A stretch of 30,920 nucleotides of DNA from Botryllus schlosseri. Lineage: Eukaryota > Chordata > Ascidiacea > Stolidobranchia > Styelidae. Below, piece after piece: positions 12,601 through 24,600 of the stretch. Both the position numbers and the translations under genes were made by a program. The notes below the pieces were generated by a model that worked only from the letters and a program-made list of their open reading frames with translations, had not been told where the DNA came from and made no database searches. The stretch covers positions 1-30,920 of the forward strand of contig ATSW01007872.1 of NCBI GenBank assembly GCA_000444245.1, written 5' to 3'. Numbering within the stretch: position 1 is the stretch's first letter; every line of letters begins with the position of its first letter.

Positions 12601-15600
12601 TCTTTCCGTATCCCTAGACCGCGGACGCCCTCATACCGATTCAAGAATTCTCCATCGAGGACGTAGCCGCCAACAAAATTGTGTACGAACACGACGACAC
12701 CGAGACCACGGAAGATAAGTTCGAAATATCGCTCAGCGACGGGGTGCACGAAGTTACGCAGACCATACCCATCACGATACGTCCGGTTGATGATGAAACG
12801 CCGCGTATGACAATCAACAACGGAATCGACGTGGATATCGACCAATCTAAAATCATCACCAACAACGATCTCAAGGTTTGTTTGTGGTGTTCATGGTGTT
12901 TTTCGATGGCAGAAGTCATTTTTACACCAGGCCGTTATTCTTAGTTTTTATTTCGTAGCTGTTGACTTGTATAGTCAACCCACTTCTAGGCTTTTTAAGA
13001 CACCGCTTATGCGGTTCATATCGCGAGGAGGAGAATAGATAAACTCAAGGTAAACCGCGCGATATCCAGCTTAAATTTGGTTAGATCAATGCGACTCTCA
13101 GCAGCACGCGCGAGACAAATTATTAGTTACGATAACCTCTCGCTTATGCTCGCTAGGATTTAGGCGTGCGTACACATGAAATGAATGATGTAATGTTTGA
13201 TGATAAACTACATGTACAATTGTACATATTGTACCATGTACATTGTACACACGCAATCGCTGACTGAGCAGCTAAGTAGAACTTGGTTATGTTATGACTT
13301 GAGGCTATAATATGGTCGTTTGTAAGATTATTCCGGCGGTTTTATGTAACGAGCGGTTGATTTGATACAGTTGACTTATTCCGGATAATATGCATACCTT
13401 CACGATGGGCCGNGATCTGTATTGATGTCTGGCTATTATGGGATGCCGTAACACAAGTGGGCTTGTGTCGAAATGCAATGTCGTACTGTATGTTATTAGC
13501 TTACAAGGCTATTTCTGCACTTTCCATGTCCAGCAGCGACATATACACACCACGTACTCATGGTATGGATATGCAGTATGGACAGATCGTCTATATGCAT
13601 ATCATGCGTCGGTGTGTATGCAGAAAAACATCAACGATAAAATATATAACGCCATATTCCTATTCCTACAGTATAGNATAGTAATATGCACGCTTGCTCA
13701 GTTCGCAACATGTTAAAACTTGTAATAGCCGCGATTATTGTGCGTGTCAGATTCATGCGCAGTTTTGTGGCGTCGCCACTACTGTGCACTTACCGAAAGT
13801 TTTGTCAACTTCGCTTAATTATAGCACGCAAAGTACTCGGAACTAATAAGTTACACTTACGTCCATTACATTGCGTCTCGGCCACATAATTGGTTTAACC
13901 TGCGCGCCGTTTTGCTCGAGTTTCGCGCGCGCCCGTAACGCCTACGCGATTTACGCGCCGCGAAAAGTTATATCCTCTCCGCTGATGTTATCTGTGCTGC
14001 TCCGCATTATGATGATAGCCTTGATATATTTTACAACTGATGACTTATCCATCATAGATGCACGGCAAGTCTTTGATTTTACGTCATGCCGTGAGCTATG
14101 TTTACGCCAGTTGTCTATCTGCTGTTTGTTTCCGTACGACTACGGAAATTAGCGTCGGAAACCAATCTGCCTGCGAGTTTGCATTCCACGCTATTTGTAC
14201 ACTGCCCCATTACCGTGTCCATCCGTCAAAGGCGTCAAAGCTTTGTGATATAGAATTGGTAGACTTTTTCTAAATTGGACTATATTTTGAATTGCAGCAA
14301 CGCATTTTCCCAAATCAGATTAGAAATATAATTACAGCTTCACATTTTTTCAGATTAGATTATAATTAGAATTACTGCTACTCTTTTATCCAAATTAGAT
14401 TAGAACTTGAATAATAGCTACACATTTATCCAAATTAGATTAGCATTAGAACTTACAGCTGCTCATTTTTCTTCACATTAAACTAGAATTCGAATTATAG
14501 GTACACATTTTTCCGAATTGGATTAGAATTAGAATTACTGTATTCGCGAAAACTTGGAAATGGAATTAAGTTTATCTCATATGTATAAGAGTTTATTCTC
14601 ATAAGTATGAAAATTACAAATGTATGTGCAGCAAGCTTGGCTCGTTTCGTACTATTCATGTGTCCTGTAGCATTTTCAGCATAACCATAAATTAGATTAC
14701 AAATAGAATTAGAACATAGAAACACGACACAATTTACAATACAATTTGATTACTGGCATTTTGCTCTAATAAGTCTAATTACACAACTAGAATTGTAGAA
14801 ATCTGATATGATGCCTTTATAATAGGAAAGTGCGGCGTCTTCTCGAAAAGCACACTACCGGTACGCCGGTAAAGAGACTCGCCGGGTTCTAGCGTGTCAA
14901 ATTCCGATCGCTACTTTCTTATGAATATCCGCGGAATAGGTAATAATATCACCCGCAAACTACTTTGATACGATCGGTATAGGTCGTGAGAGTATCGTGT
15001 CGTTCTTCAAGGTGAGGTACAGATACGTTACATGTTAACCGCAAGTCGACATGCTATCTGATAGCGGATGAGTAATGTTTTGGGCTGGTGCGGGCTGTAT
15101 CTAAATTTCCTTGGCAGTTGCATTGCCAATAACGTTGTGCTTGCTTAACGCCAGTGTACGGCCTCATTTTCTCGCTGTATTCCGGTGCCGATGATGATAG
15201 ACAGGCGAGATAAGTTGGCTATTTGCTTTCTCCGATAGCTTGAAATTATGGCGCCGATGACATACGCTTAAATCCCGGTCCATTGATATGGAATTGTATG
15301 CCTAATCCACGTTTAATGCCGTCGACTTATTACCGATTTCGGACTGAGATAAATTGACCGTTGAATGGAGGTGTAGTCTATCATACGTTGATTAGCGTAA
15401 TCTGACATTCCTAAACGCCTCTTTTACACAATCTGTGTATTATCGTCGTGACGATATTGAATGTCAGTCCGCCGCCTGCTTTGTATAAACGGACTCTATG
15501 AATAGTACGACCATCCCACTGCCTTTTATACATGTGGGCTTAGTGGATATCTGGTGAAGACGTCGGTACCTATACCTGATGGGCTTATGTGCATTACGTC

Positions 15601-18600
15601 CGATACGCGTTGATAGAGGTTTACTTGTGAATGACCACGCTGTCAATCAATTTCTCTCGCGCAGCTCTAGATTGTCATGTTGCGAAAGATTAGGCCGTTC
15701 CTTTGACCTCTCGGTTCACTAACACCAGTTTAATGCTAGTTAAACGGTTNATGGTGAAGGTTTTCGAGCCATATGTCACCAGGATATATTTATGCACAAC
15801 ATTATAAACGTGATGTAGAACCTCGCCTGCAAATGGTAAGATTGTGATTACGTTTACGCGGGCCACGTCCAGTGTGCACTTGTGCAGTGTGCACTGTGCA
15901 CCTATGTATTTTCGATTCACGTTTTCTGCGATCTCGAAACGGCCAGAGCTGAGCGTGAACTGCTGTGGCGTTTTTCACGTCGGCTGTGTAGCGTTTGTGT
16001 CGGCATCGGCTACGTTAGTCTTCTTTATTTACCAACACACGGGTCTTGGATTTAACCTTGACATAGTATTGTATTTCTGAACCTTCACAATCCCGGCCCG
16101 ACATCGCGTCGCCTACTGTAAAAGCTGATAAAGTCACTGTGATAGCCTGAAAAAATACTATGAATAAGATATTCTAACTAGGATTTGAAACATAACTGCG
16201 CAGCGTCTCATTTTCCTGAATCACTAAAAGATGCGAGGTCAAATTATGCGGTTGATATCTCTACACTGAAAGTACTTAAGTATGATAAGGTCGCGCAAAG
16301 CGAAATAATCACATCGAAATTACTTCAAGCAGAAATCTGATCTCTGCAGTTCGCAGAAGCACGGTCGTGATCGGGTGTAAAAGGTAGTTCAGTCGGGGCG
16401 GTATGGCACGCGTAAAAGTTGCGGCACGGTACATAATTGCTCCATAAGGGTGCGGAATTTTTCCTTATTGCTATGAAACTGTGATTTAGAAGCTACATTG
16501 ACATGTGCTTCTAACAATGTAACAACTTTCGCTCGTAGCAGATATCCAATTGAATCTTCAATTCTGCGTGCTGGAGAAGTAATTATTTTGCTTTGTAGGA
16601 TGATTCAAGTCGATATCGAAGTAGACATTAATCAATGCCACTTGTCCCAGCCTGTGCTTGAGTACGGCGTTTTAAATACAAGTACTGTGTCACTGACCAC
16701 TGGTTGCAGTGTACAGCATATTGTACCAGTACTAATGCACATGAAATCAGATTCATGCATGATTTGTTCAGGTGGATATATGCGCAGTACCAGGGCGGCG
16801 TGAGGCCGTCGTGATCTTAGATATATTGCAACGGCGATTTAGCTGTATAGCTCATTTCGAATGTCGCACCGCGCCTGTNTAAACTCCGGGATTTAATCCG
16901 GGATTTCGAACTCGTACGCAAATGAATAGCATACCACAGTGTCATTGCGAACTATTGAGATGAGTTTATAACAGGTATTATGTGTGAATTTGCGGGAATC
17001 AGCTGTGGCGTCGTGTTGATATATCATAATTTAGTTTATTCAATCTCAGCCTTTCGAGTGAACGACTTTGCCATACTTTACGGTCTTCAACGCGACTGAC
17101 TTGCGTATTCAAAGGTGTCGTAAAATGGGTAATCATTATGATTCAATCACGGAGCGCGTAGATGACAGCTTCTAACTGCTATTTCTGTTGAAAATAATAA
17201 CGTGACCCGTGGCACCCGTACGTCACGCTACTGTTGCGTGTGATATACTCAACGAGAATGGCATGGAAATCGTATTTGTAGTTTGCTTCAGACCTCGATA
17301 TTTCTAGCGCAGCACCGCTAGTGCTACCTCCAATCGTGCTAGTTACCCTTTCAGAATCTGGAATCTATTTCGTTAATCCACGGAGAGCATCGATTATACA
17401 TAATTCACTGTATCTGCCACGGAGCACAGTAATATAATCCACTAATCTTACAAGAATCAGGTAGCTGGAAACAATCTAAGATCAGCTGTTTGGGATATGA
17501 CAACTGCACTGGGTCCCAAGAAAAACAATCCGCCCCTGCGATAAGAGCCGTGTACTTTCAACCGTTTGACAGCGGGATTATGGCATCCGACGTGAAGCCT
17601 ACTTTAGAGCACTCGTGCTTTGATTAGTGTGTCGTTTGAGGCGTATCTATTATGCTGGAGATGGCCGGGTTGATTTTATCTGAGACGGACACCCACGCCC
17701 CACATGCGCACTCAGTGTGTATAAGCTGTCGCTTGTTTTAAAAGCGGTGGTTAGTAGATGGTTGCCTGATTGCTTTTACCTACTAGATTACCATGGATGT
17801 GATAACCCATCGGAACTAATTTGGCAGTAGGGGCGTCTTAATACTTGACATTTTCTACGGGCGAATGGATGTGTCCACATTGTATTTTTTCGGACTTCCG
17901 TATCCTTTTAGGAATATCGTAATTGCGATTATCATTAGAGTTATCACTCTCCCGTCTTGGTCCACTCACTGGAAGCTAACGAGCTTTGATGATAGGCCTC
18001 GTCACAGCGTAGTGAAGAGTACAGCCCACCTACGCATAGAAGGGCGCGTCTTAACTTGTCTCGCGCGGTGTAGGATTGATTCTCTACAATCCACCCGAAT
18101 TTATGTGAGATTATCGACAGTTTTTGCTTTTAACAGGCCACTGATCTGGACTCAGATGACAGTACGCTGAAGTACATAATCACTTACGCGGCCCGGCATG
18201 GTAACTTGACTCGCATAGACTCCGAAAGCAGGAGGCTCGTTTTAAGGCAGGGTGATTCTTTCACTCAAGACGACATAGATACCAACAGAATCGCCTATCG
18301 TCACACAGGTAAATTACACAGTTGCTTCATTTCCAACCGACTATTTTGATTGGAAATATACAGCGCGCAGTTTGTTATGCTCACTGTTTAACGTTAGACC
18401 GCAGTCACCACTCCTACCTGTGGTTCACCCTGTCGACAATGGAAACGCAAGTAGTCATGTGGTATTTGACCTTACATCGATTGTATGGTATGACAGATCT
18501 ATATGGGTGTGATATTGCTTGATAGATCATGTACCTTGTGAATCGGTTAGACTTCGAATTATTTTTGGATATGTTGTACCCTATCCCCTTGTCAGCACCC

Positions 18601-21600
18601 CATACATACGGATACACACCCATGTCCCTTATCCATACAAACTGCGCCTGGTTTTATGACCGTATTGTATAGTATCTCAAATTCTTCCGCGTAGAAACTG
18701 TTATCGTTTCATATCATCTGAAGTATCAATGTGATGTATCTCATCCTATTTATATCTTGAATACGTATTTCGTATAATAGTGATATTTGAATAACGTATG
18801 ACTGCGTATAGAAAGCTTTTCTTCGAGTTGTAGCATTTTGGGTTAGTGTGCAACTACAATAACCGTTCTTTAGTTTGCTCAAATTAGTCAATTTTGTCTG
18901 GTGACAATGATTGTCGATGCTCCCACATTCTATACTAACGTGATATTTGNATTGGATATCGGACCATAAACCATTAGGAGCATTTCTCTTGTTAAAAAAC
19001 AATGTGATAAATCCAAGGTGCGTTTTTACCCATCGATTCCCACACATTTACGTCATGTAGACGATGTAACTCCCATCCAAGCTTTTCTCACACATGCTAC
19101 TTTTGATTTTTGCTCGTCTGAAAATCGTGTAAATGTTGAAACTGCAAACACCGGTAATCAACCCATAATACGGTGTATTCATAAGGGTGAACTTTCGCCC
19201 TAACATTCTACATTGCTTCGTGACCTTTAGAAATCAAGGTAGATTCCTGTTTTTAGTCTTTGTATTTTGTTATATTTGCTTATATTATCCGTGCGATACG
19301 TCGCAGACACGGTGTCGCCTGTTCTGGTAGAGTTCGATTATGCGGCGCTAACTTGTAGTAAGTCATGATATGTGAACACACCCTCGAACATGGCACACTG
19401 AGTCCGTAACAAGCTAATAATGGGTAAAGCATACTATGTAACCTATCATTTTGGTGTCACCACATAGCCTACTAGAGCGGTCAACGGGGTCCACCAGATC
19501 AATATTGTGGATTCGCTCTCACGCTTTCCGTGCAGGACTCTCTCCATGCAATCTTCATGTACTCTATTACGTGATTTGCGTACTACGTATAGGCATATTG
19601 TAAAGAGCTATCTGATATCATTGTCTTTACGCTCCTTATAACAACTGAAATGATTGGCAATTAATATTACATAACACCTAATCTATCGGTAAGGTTTATT
19701 GCGTTTGGTGCCTAGTCACGCCTCGCAACACGTGACGAGAGTCGCTATTGCTCTCGCTAGAGCCAAAATCTTATTACGTAATAATAGCAATTTTCTAGAC
19801 ATTCATATTGTGTTGACATCACGTTGATTATATCGACTGCTCTATCGCAATACGAGTTTGGAACGTTTTTTTCCCCTGTCAACCATGTGGAATGCCATAT
19901 TTTGTTATTCTCCTTGAAATAGGCATGCAGGGTGTGCGTGATCTCATCAAGTTCGACGTGACCGACGGCTTCAACCCGCTCATCGACAGATATTTTTACG
20001 TGAATATCGGCGGCATCGACATGCTCTTCCCGACCATTGTAAACAAGGGCGTTACTTTGAAAGAAGGCGGCCACGTTACTTTAACAACAGGTGGGAAGAA
20101 CTAATGGGTAAACATGGGCGTTAATATCTTACCGTGAGCGTAACGCGTGACCTTTGTAGATATTTTGAGCACGGACGATCTGAACAGCAACGACGAGGAT
20201 CTGGAGTTTACTATTGCACACGCGCCATCGCGCGGGCATTTAGAGAGTACTGACGAGCCGGGAATGCCGATAACTTCTTTCACGCAATTGGATTTAGCCG
20301 GTATGTGAATATACTGCTTAAAAATATGCAGAACCGCAGCGAAGGTATGCAAGAGCGTTCCAAAGCATCAAGGAATACCTGACTTGGCACGCTTCGTTTC
20401 ACGCCGTTTACACCGCATTAAAGTTGCTCAAGTATCGCAATTCGAAACTTTATTAGCCATAGATCGCAATAGCACGCTTCGGGTTTGATCAATGTTTGAT
20501 ACATCGCCGCGGATGTTGCAGACCCGCGGTAAAGCTGCCGTTACGAGATCAGAAAACCACAACAGACGGGCCGTTGTAGTGGTGCTCGAAGTGTTTTGTA
20601 TCTATTTCGAGCGAAAGTATGTTAAAAAGCCCGTAAAGTTCATAATGGCGGCGCGTTGTGGATTCGAAAAAATGATCTCCGGCGCTGTATTAACGAGTCC
20701 GTTGTTGAATACACAGTAGCAATGCAAATAAAGTGATTCTTATTCTCTTTGAATTGAATCTTGGGTGTATTGTTGTGTTGAAATCATCCGTCGCGTATCG
20801 TCACACACCTGGTTACCTTGAATGATTTTCGCTTTATAAGTTGATGAAATATTTAGAGGTTTTCACGTTCGCGTAATACAATGCCGGCATGCAGTTATTT
20901 TGCTCTTAAGCGCGTCGTTTAAACTGTGGACTGTGTTTTACTTCGGGATTGATACCCGCTGTAATAGCGTGGGCACTGGGCATATGTGTACATATCAGTA
21001 TTGTCACCCCAAAATGTGGTACGCCTATAATCATAACTAACTTCACCTATACTGGGATATATCCCCATAATGAATTGATATTTATACGGTTCATTTTCAT
21101 ATACTAGTATTGGTGTGAAAGAACAGTTTTGTTCGGGAAAGTGCACTTGACTTGTACCCTATACGCTATTGCCTATGGTGTAAATCGCTGCAACACACGA
21201 TTTTCGTTTGCAGTTCGTGTTAGCGAATAGAATGCGAATCACCACCCTAGAATATGGTACACGGAAACATTATCTATCCCACTCCAGAGGCGTGAGGCAT
21301 TATATTATGCTTATTAATGTATTTACAGTTTACAGTTGGGTTGTAACCAAGTCGCAAGGTTCCGAGTCGCAAGTCAATCTAACATTTACGGTTCTGACTC
21401 GAGTCAAGTCGAGTCATTTCCAATTAACGACCGAGTCTAGTCCATTGTTCGCCTATGAACTCAACCCGTTCCACCCTCATTTTCCAACTCTGCCCGAGTG
21501 ATATAGAATGGCTTGCAGTCATAATGTAGTAATTTTCCTCAGTCTTAACAGTTTCTGGTCCTATTTTCCAATTACCGGTACCAGGGCTGATAGAGGAAAT

Positions 21601-24600
21601 ACCAATTATGCGGTAACTTTACGATTATTCGAAGTTGCAATGAAATGTCTGTCTTGACCGTCCTAGTCTCGAGTCATATGACTCGGATCGAGTCATGGAC
21701 AATGACTCGATTACAAGTCGAGTCATTATAACCCCGGTTTACACCAACTGCATGGTATGCATGTAAGAACTGTATTTTTGTACCGTAAAGCGCCGCTGAT
21801 TTGATTTGCACTATTTTTATGGTAAAATTGAAAAATAAAATTGGTTTACGAATATAGTATAATGGATATAGTCAATATTCCCTTGATTGTAGATGGGTTT
21901 CGTATATTACCACCATAATGGTGTGACTACCTGCGTAAAAACAAGGTTAATTTGGATAAGCATCTATAGATCGATTACGTTCTAGGTAACAAGATCAAAT
22001 ACGTACACACTTCAAGCGAGGAGATCAAGATGGACAGTTTCGAGTTTGAAGTGACCGATGGCTACAACCCGGTGTCGAGAACGTTCCGTATTTCGATCTC
22101 GGATGTCGACAACAAAAAGCCGGTGGTTCATCTATCAACATTGCGACTCAAAGAAGGGGGAAGCAAATTCATTACCCCTTTCGAAATGAAGGGTGAGCGC
22201 TGGGCATTTTATCTGAGTGATGTCAGAACGACAATGCACACTTGAGAATTTTTGTCGGGGTTGATTTACAACGTTGAAGTAGTATGCTAAGCGATCAAAT
22301 GCCAAGTACATTAGTCGAAGAATGTGAACCTGAACAACCGTATCTTCGTCTATAGTCTGTCGAGATTGTCACTCTTGTAAAGGCAAACCGCAGCCAGGCC
22401 AGGTCTACTATAAATAGCGCATTGTCTCAATGAACTTTTGTTTCTTTCCTTTCTGATGATTGTGATTTTTGGAACGCGCAGACTAGAATCACTTTGGTCA
22501 CAGTATCGCGGCGTAGTTTGCATGAGAAATTGTTACGTTATATGTCCGAATTTCGTGTTTTCGTGAAAACGGTATATCAACACTTGAGCAATCGTTCATT
22601 GTTCTCCGCCATCCTGCAGCGAACTTGGACGACCAGTTATTTCTTGTTGTCTAATTACATTAATTAGAGCGAAATGCTGGTAATCTAGTTCTAATCCACT
22701 TTGTGAAATGTTTCTTATGCTCTAACATTAATTCTTAGCTAATTTCTGTTTTTCGTGAAAACCGTACAGGAAATCTGTATGTAGCGCGAAACGATTCAAA
22801 CTTGCTGTACAGACATTGCCTTTCACATGCTCATGATAATAAACTTTTTATTTGATATCAAATGAACTTGATTTTGTTGTATGTCCTTCTTATCTGCTGG
22901 AATACAATTCAATTTCCAAGTTTTTGTGAATTCAGTAAGTCAGCAATTAGGAATAACTTGTGTAGCTATATTTCTAATTCTAATCTAATATGGATAAACC
23001 GAAAATTTTCTATTTGTCCAACTCTGTCCTGCAGATGACGGTGAAAAGTTGGTTCTTACCTCTTTAACGCTTCGAATTCCACCTTACACGGTGGGAATAT
23101 GACAGGGAAAAGTGGATTCCTAGATTCCACCACTTTCCCTCATTTTAGATTTACGAAGTGTAGTACACTGAATTCTGCGCACAATGCAGCGAAACGGGGC
23201 AGATTACTCGAAAATCCGAATCGCGTCATTCTGGGATTTACGAAATTCGATTAGCATTAGAGCTGCGGAGAGATTGCTACTTTTCGTTATCCCCGACGCT
23301 TAAAGCGCCGTCTCTGATCGCCGCAAAAGCCAGTGATCCTCGAAACAAAATTTAACAACTAGAAAATTTTCAGCTTTTCAAATTAGATCTGAATTAGAAT
23401 GATAGCTTTTAGCTACACAGTTTTTCTTCCAAATTAGATTATAATTAGAATCAAATTGGATCATAATTAGAATTAATTAATTCGCAAGAACTTGGAAATT
23501 GAATGAAATTCCTGCTTAGAAAAAAATACTACAAAAATAGCAGATTACTGCGCACCAGATTTGGATCTTTCCCGACTGTATACAGATTTCCTGCAGCATT
23601 TTCAGGAGAATCAATAATTAAAATTAGATCACAGAAACGTGTCGCAAATTAGATTAGAATTATATCACCAGCACTTCGCTCTGATCAGTCTAATTAGGCA
23701 ACTAGAATTACTTAGTGTTCTATAGGAGTTTTCAACCTTTTTTTAGGTCGTGGCCCATTTTTCGGCTTGAAAATGTTCCGTGGTCCATCTCTTACAGTAT
23801 AGACAAGAGTCGTGGTCCTGCTCAAAATAGGTCAGAAATTAGTATCTTGTAATGTAATAGTAGCAAGCTATCATGCATCTGAAGACTGTCGGACAAGTCG
23901 AGGGTGAATCGTAAGAGACGTTTTATTATCAGAGTCATCAGAAAAGCTTGACGCAGTATAATTCGACGATATGGATATATGTTTTTCGGGAATAATATGA
24001 CTCATACAGCCTTATTCAAATTTCCACCAAATCCACGTTTTTCCAAATAGCTCTTGTGGCCCACTTCATGATGCTTCTGTGAAAAATTGTGGATTTAGAG
24101 GAAAGTTAGTAAGGCTTTATTTTTCGTATTATTCCCGCAAAAGTGGGTCATGGCCCACCTGTTGAAAACCCCTGGTCTTATCTATGATTATCAAGTTGTC
24201 GAAGTCTGATTCAAAACCGTTTTTTTTTGCAGTGGAAGACCGCGACACGGAAGAGTCCAAGCTACGCATCGAGATCACTCAAGTCCCGGTTCACGGAAAG
24301 ATACTCAAAAACGGCGTGCCCACGCGGCGGTTCACAATGGCCGACCTCGACGGGAACCTGATATCCTACGAGCACGACGGCTCCGAGACAGTGGGCGACT
24401 CGTTCTCGTTCACGGTCACAGACGGCACGCACCGCGACTTCTTCGTCTTCCCGGACACCGTCGACTCCACGGAACGACCGCAACGCATGGACATCGAAAT
24501 CGTGCCCGTTGACAACGGCGTCCCGCAGTTGGTTATAAACCGCGGCGCGCAGACTGTCTCGGCGCTGGCCAGCGGGAAGCGAGGGTATAGGATTAGCAAA

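Larger units (their letters stand above)
11680..12617 (+). other. Intron 11
   Basis: 938 nt, phase 0. It contains a hAT-like element end (about 12079-12146) followed directly by copy 1 of repeat family A (about 12195-12545). The first 380 nt show nothing. Confidence 0.85.
12876..18136 (+). other. Intron 12 (5.3 kb)
   Basis: The longest intron, phase 0. It holds family A copy 2 (about 14272-14798), a 16-bp palindrome at 13212-13227, a CpG-rich patch at about 13895-13965 and four of the five ambiguous bases of the window (13413, 13677, 15750, 16879). Open frames up to about 100 codons are scattered, none with recognisable products or suitable splice sites. From about 14800 to 18130 I see nothing that I can name. 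Confidence 0.8.
22193..24232 (+). other. Intron 16
   Basis: 2040 nt, phase 1. Mostly transposon-derived: family A copies 3 and 4 in head-to-head orientation, then a hAT-like small element ending about 60 nt before exon 17. The first 400 nt show nothing. Confidence 0.85.

Noticed and set aside
15870-15902. GTGCAC-rich stretch with CAGTGTGCACT twice
   Set aside because: Short low-complexity sequence with no wider structure.
16498-16803. 101-codon open frame in intron 12
   Set aside because: No family resemblance, no splice sites in the right phase, and intron 12 interrupts a repeat that is complete without it.
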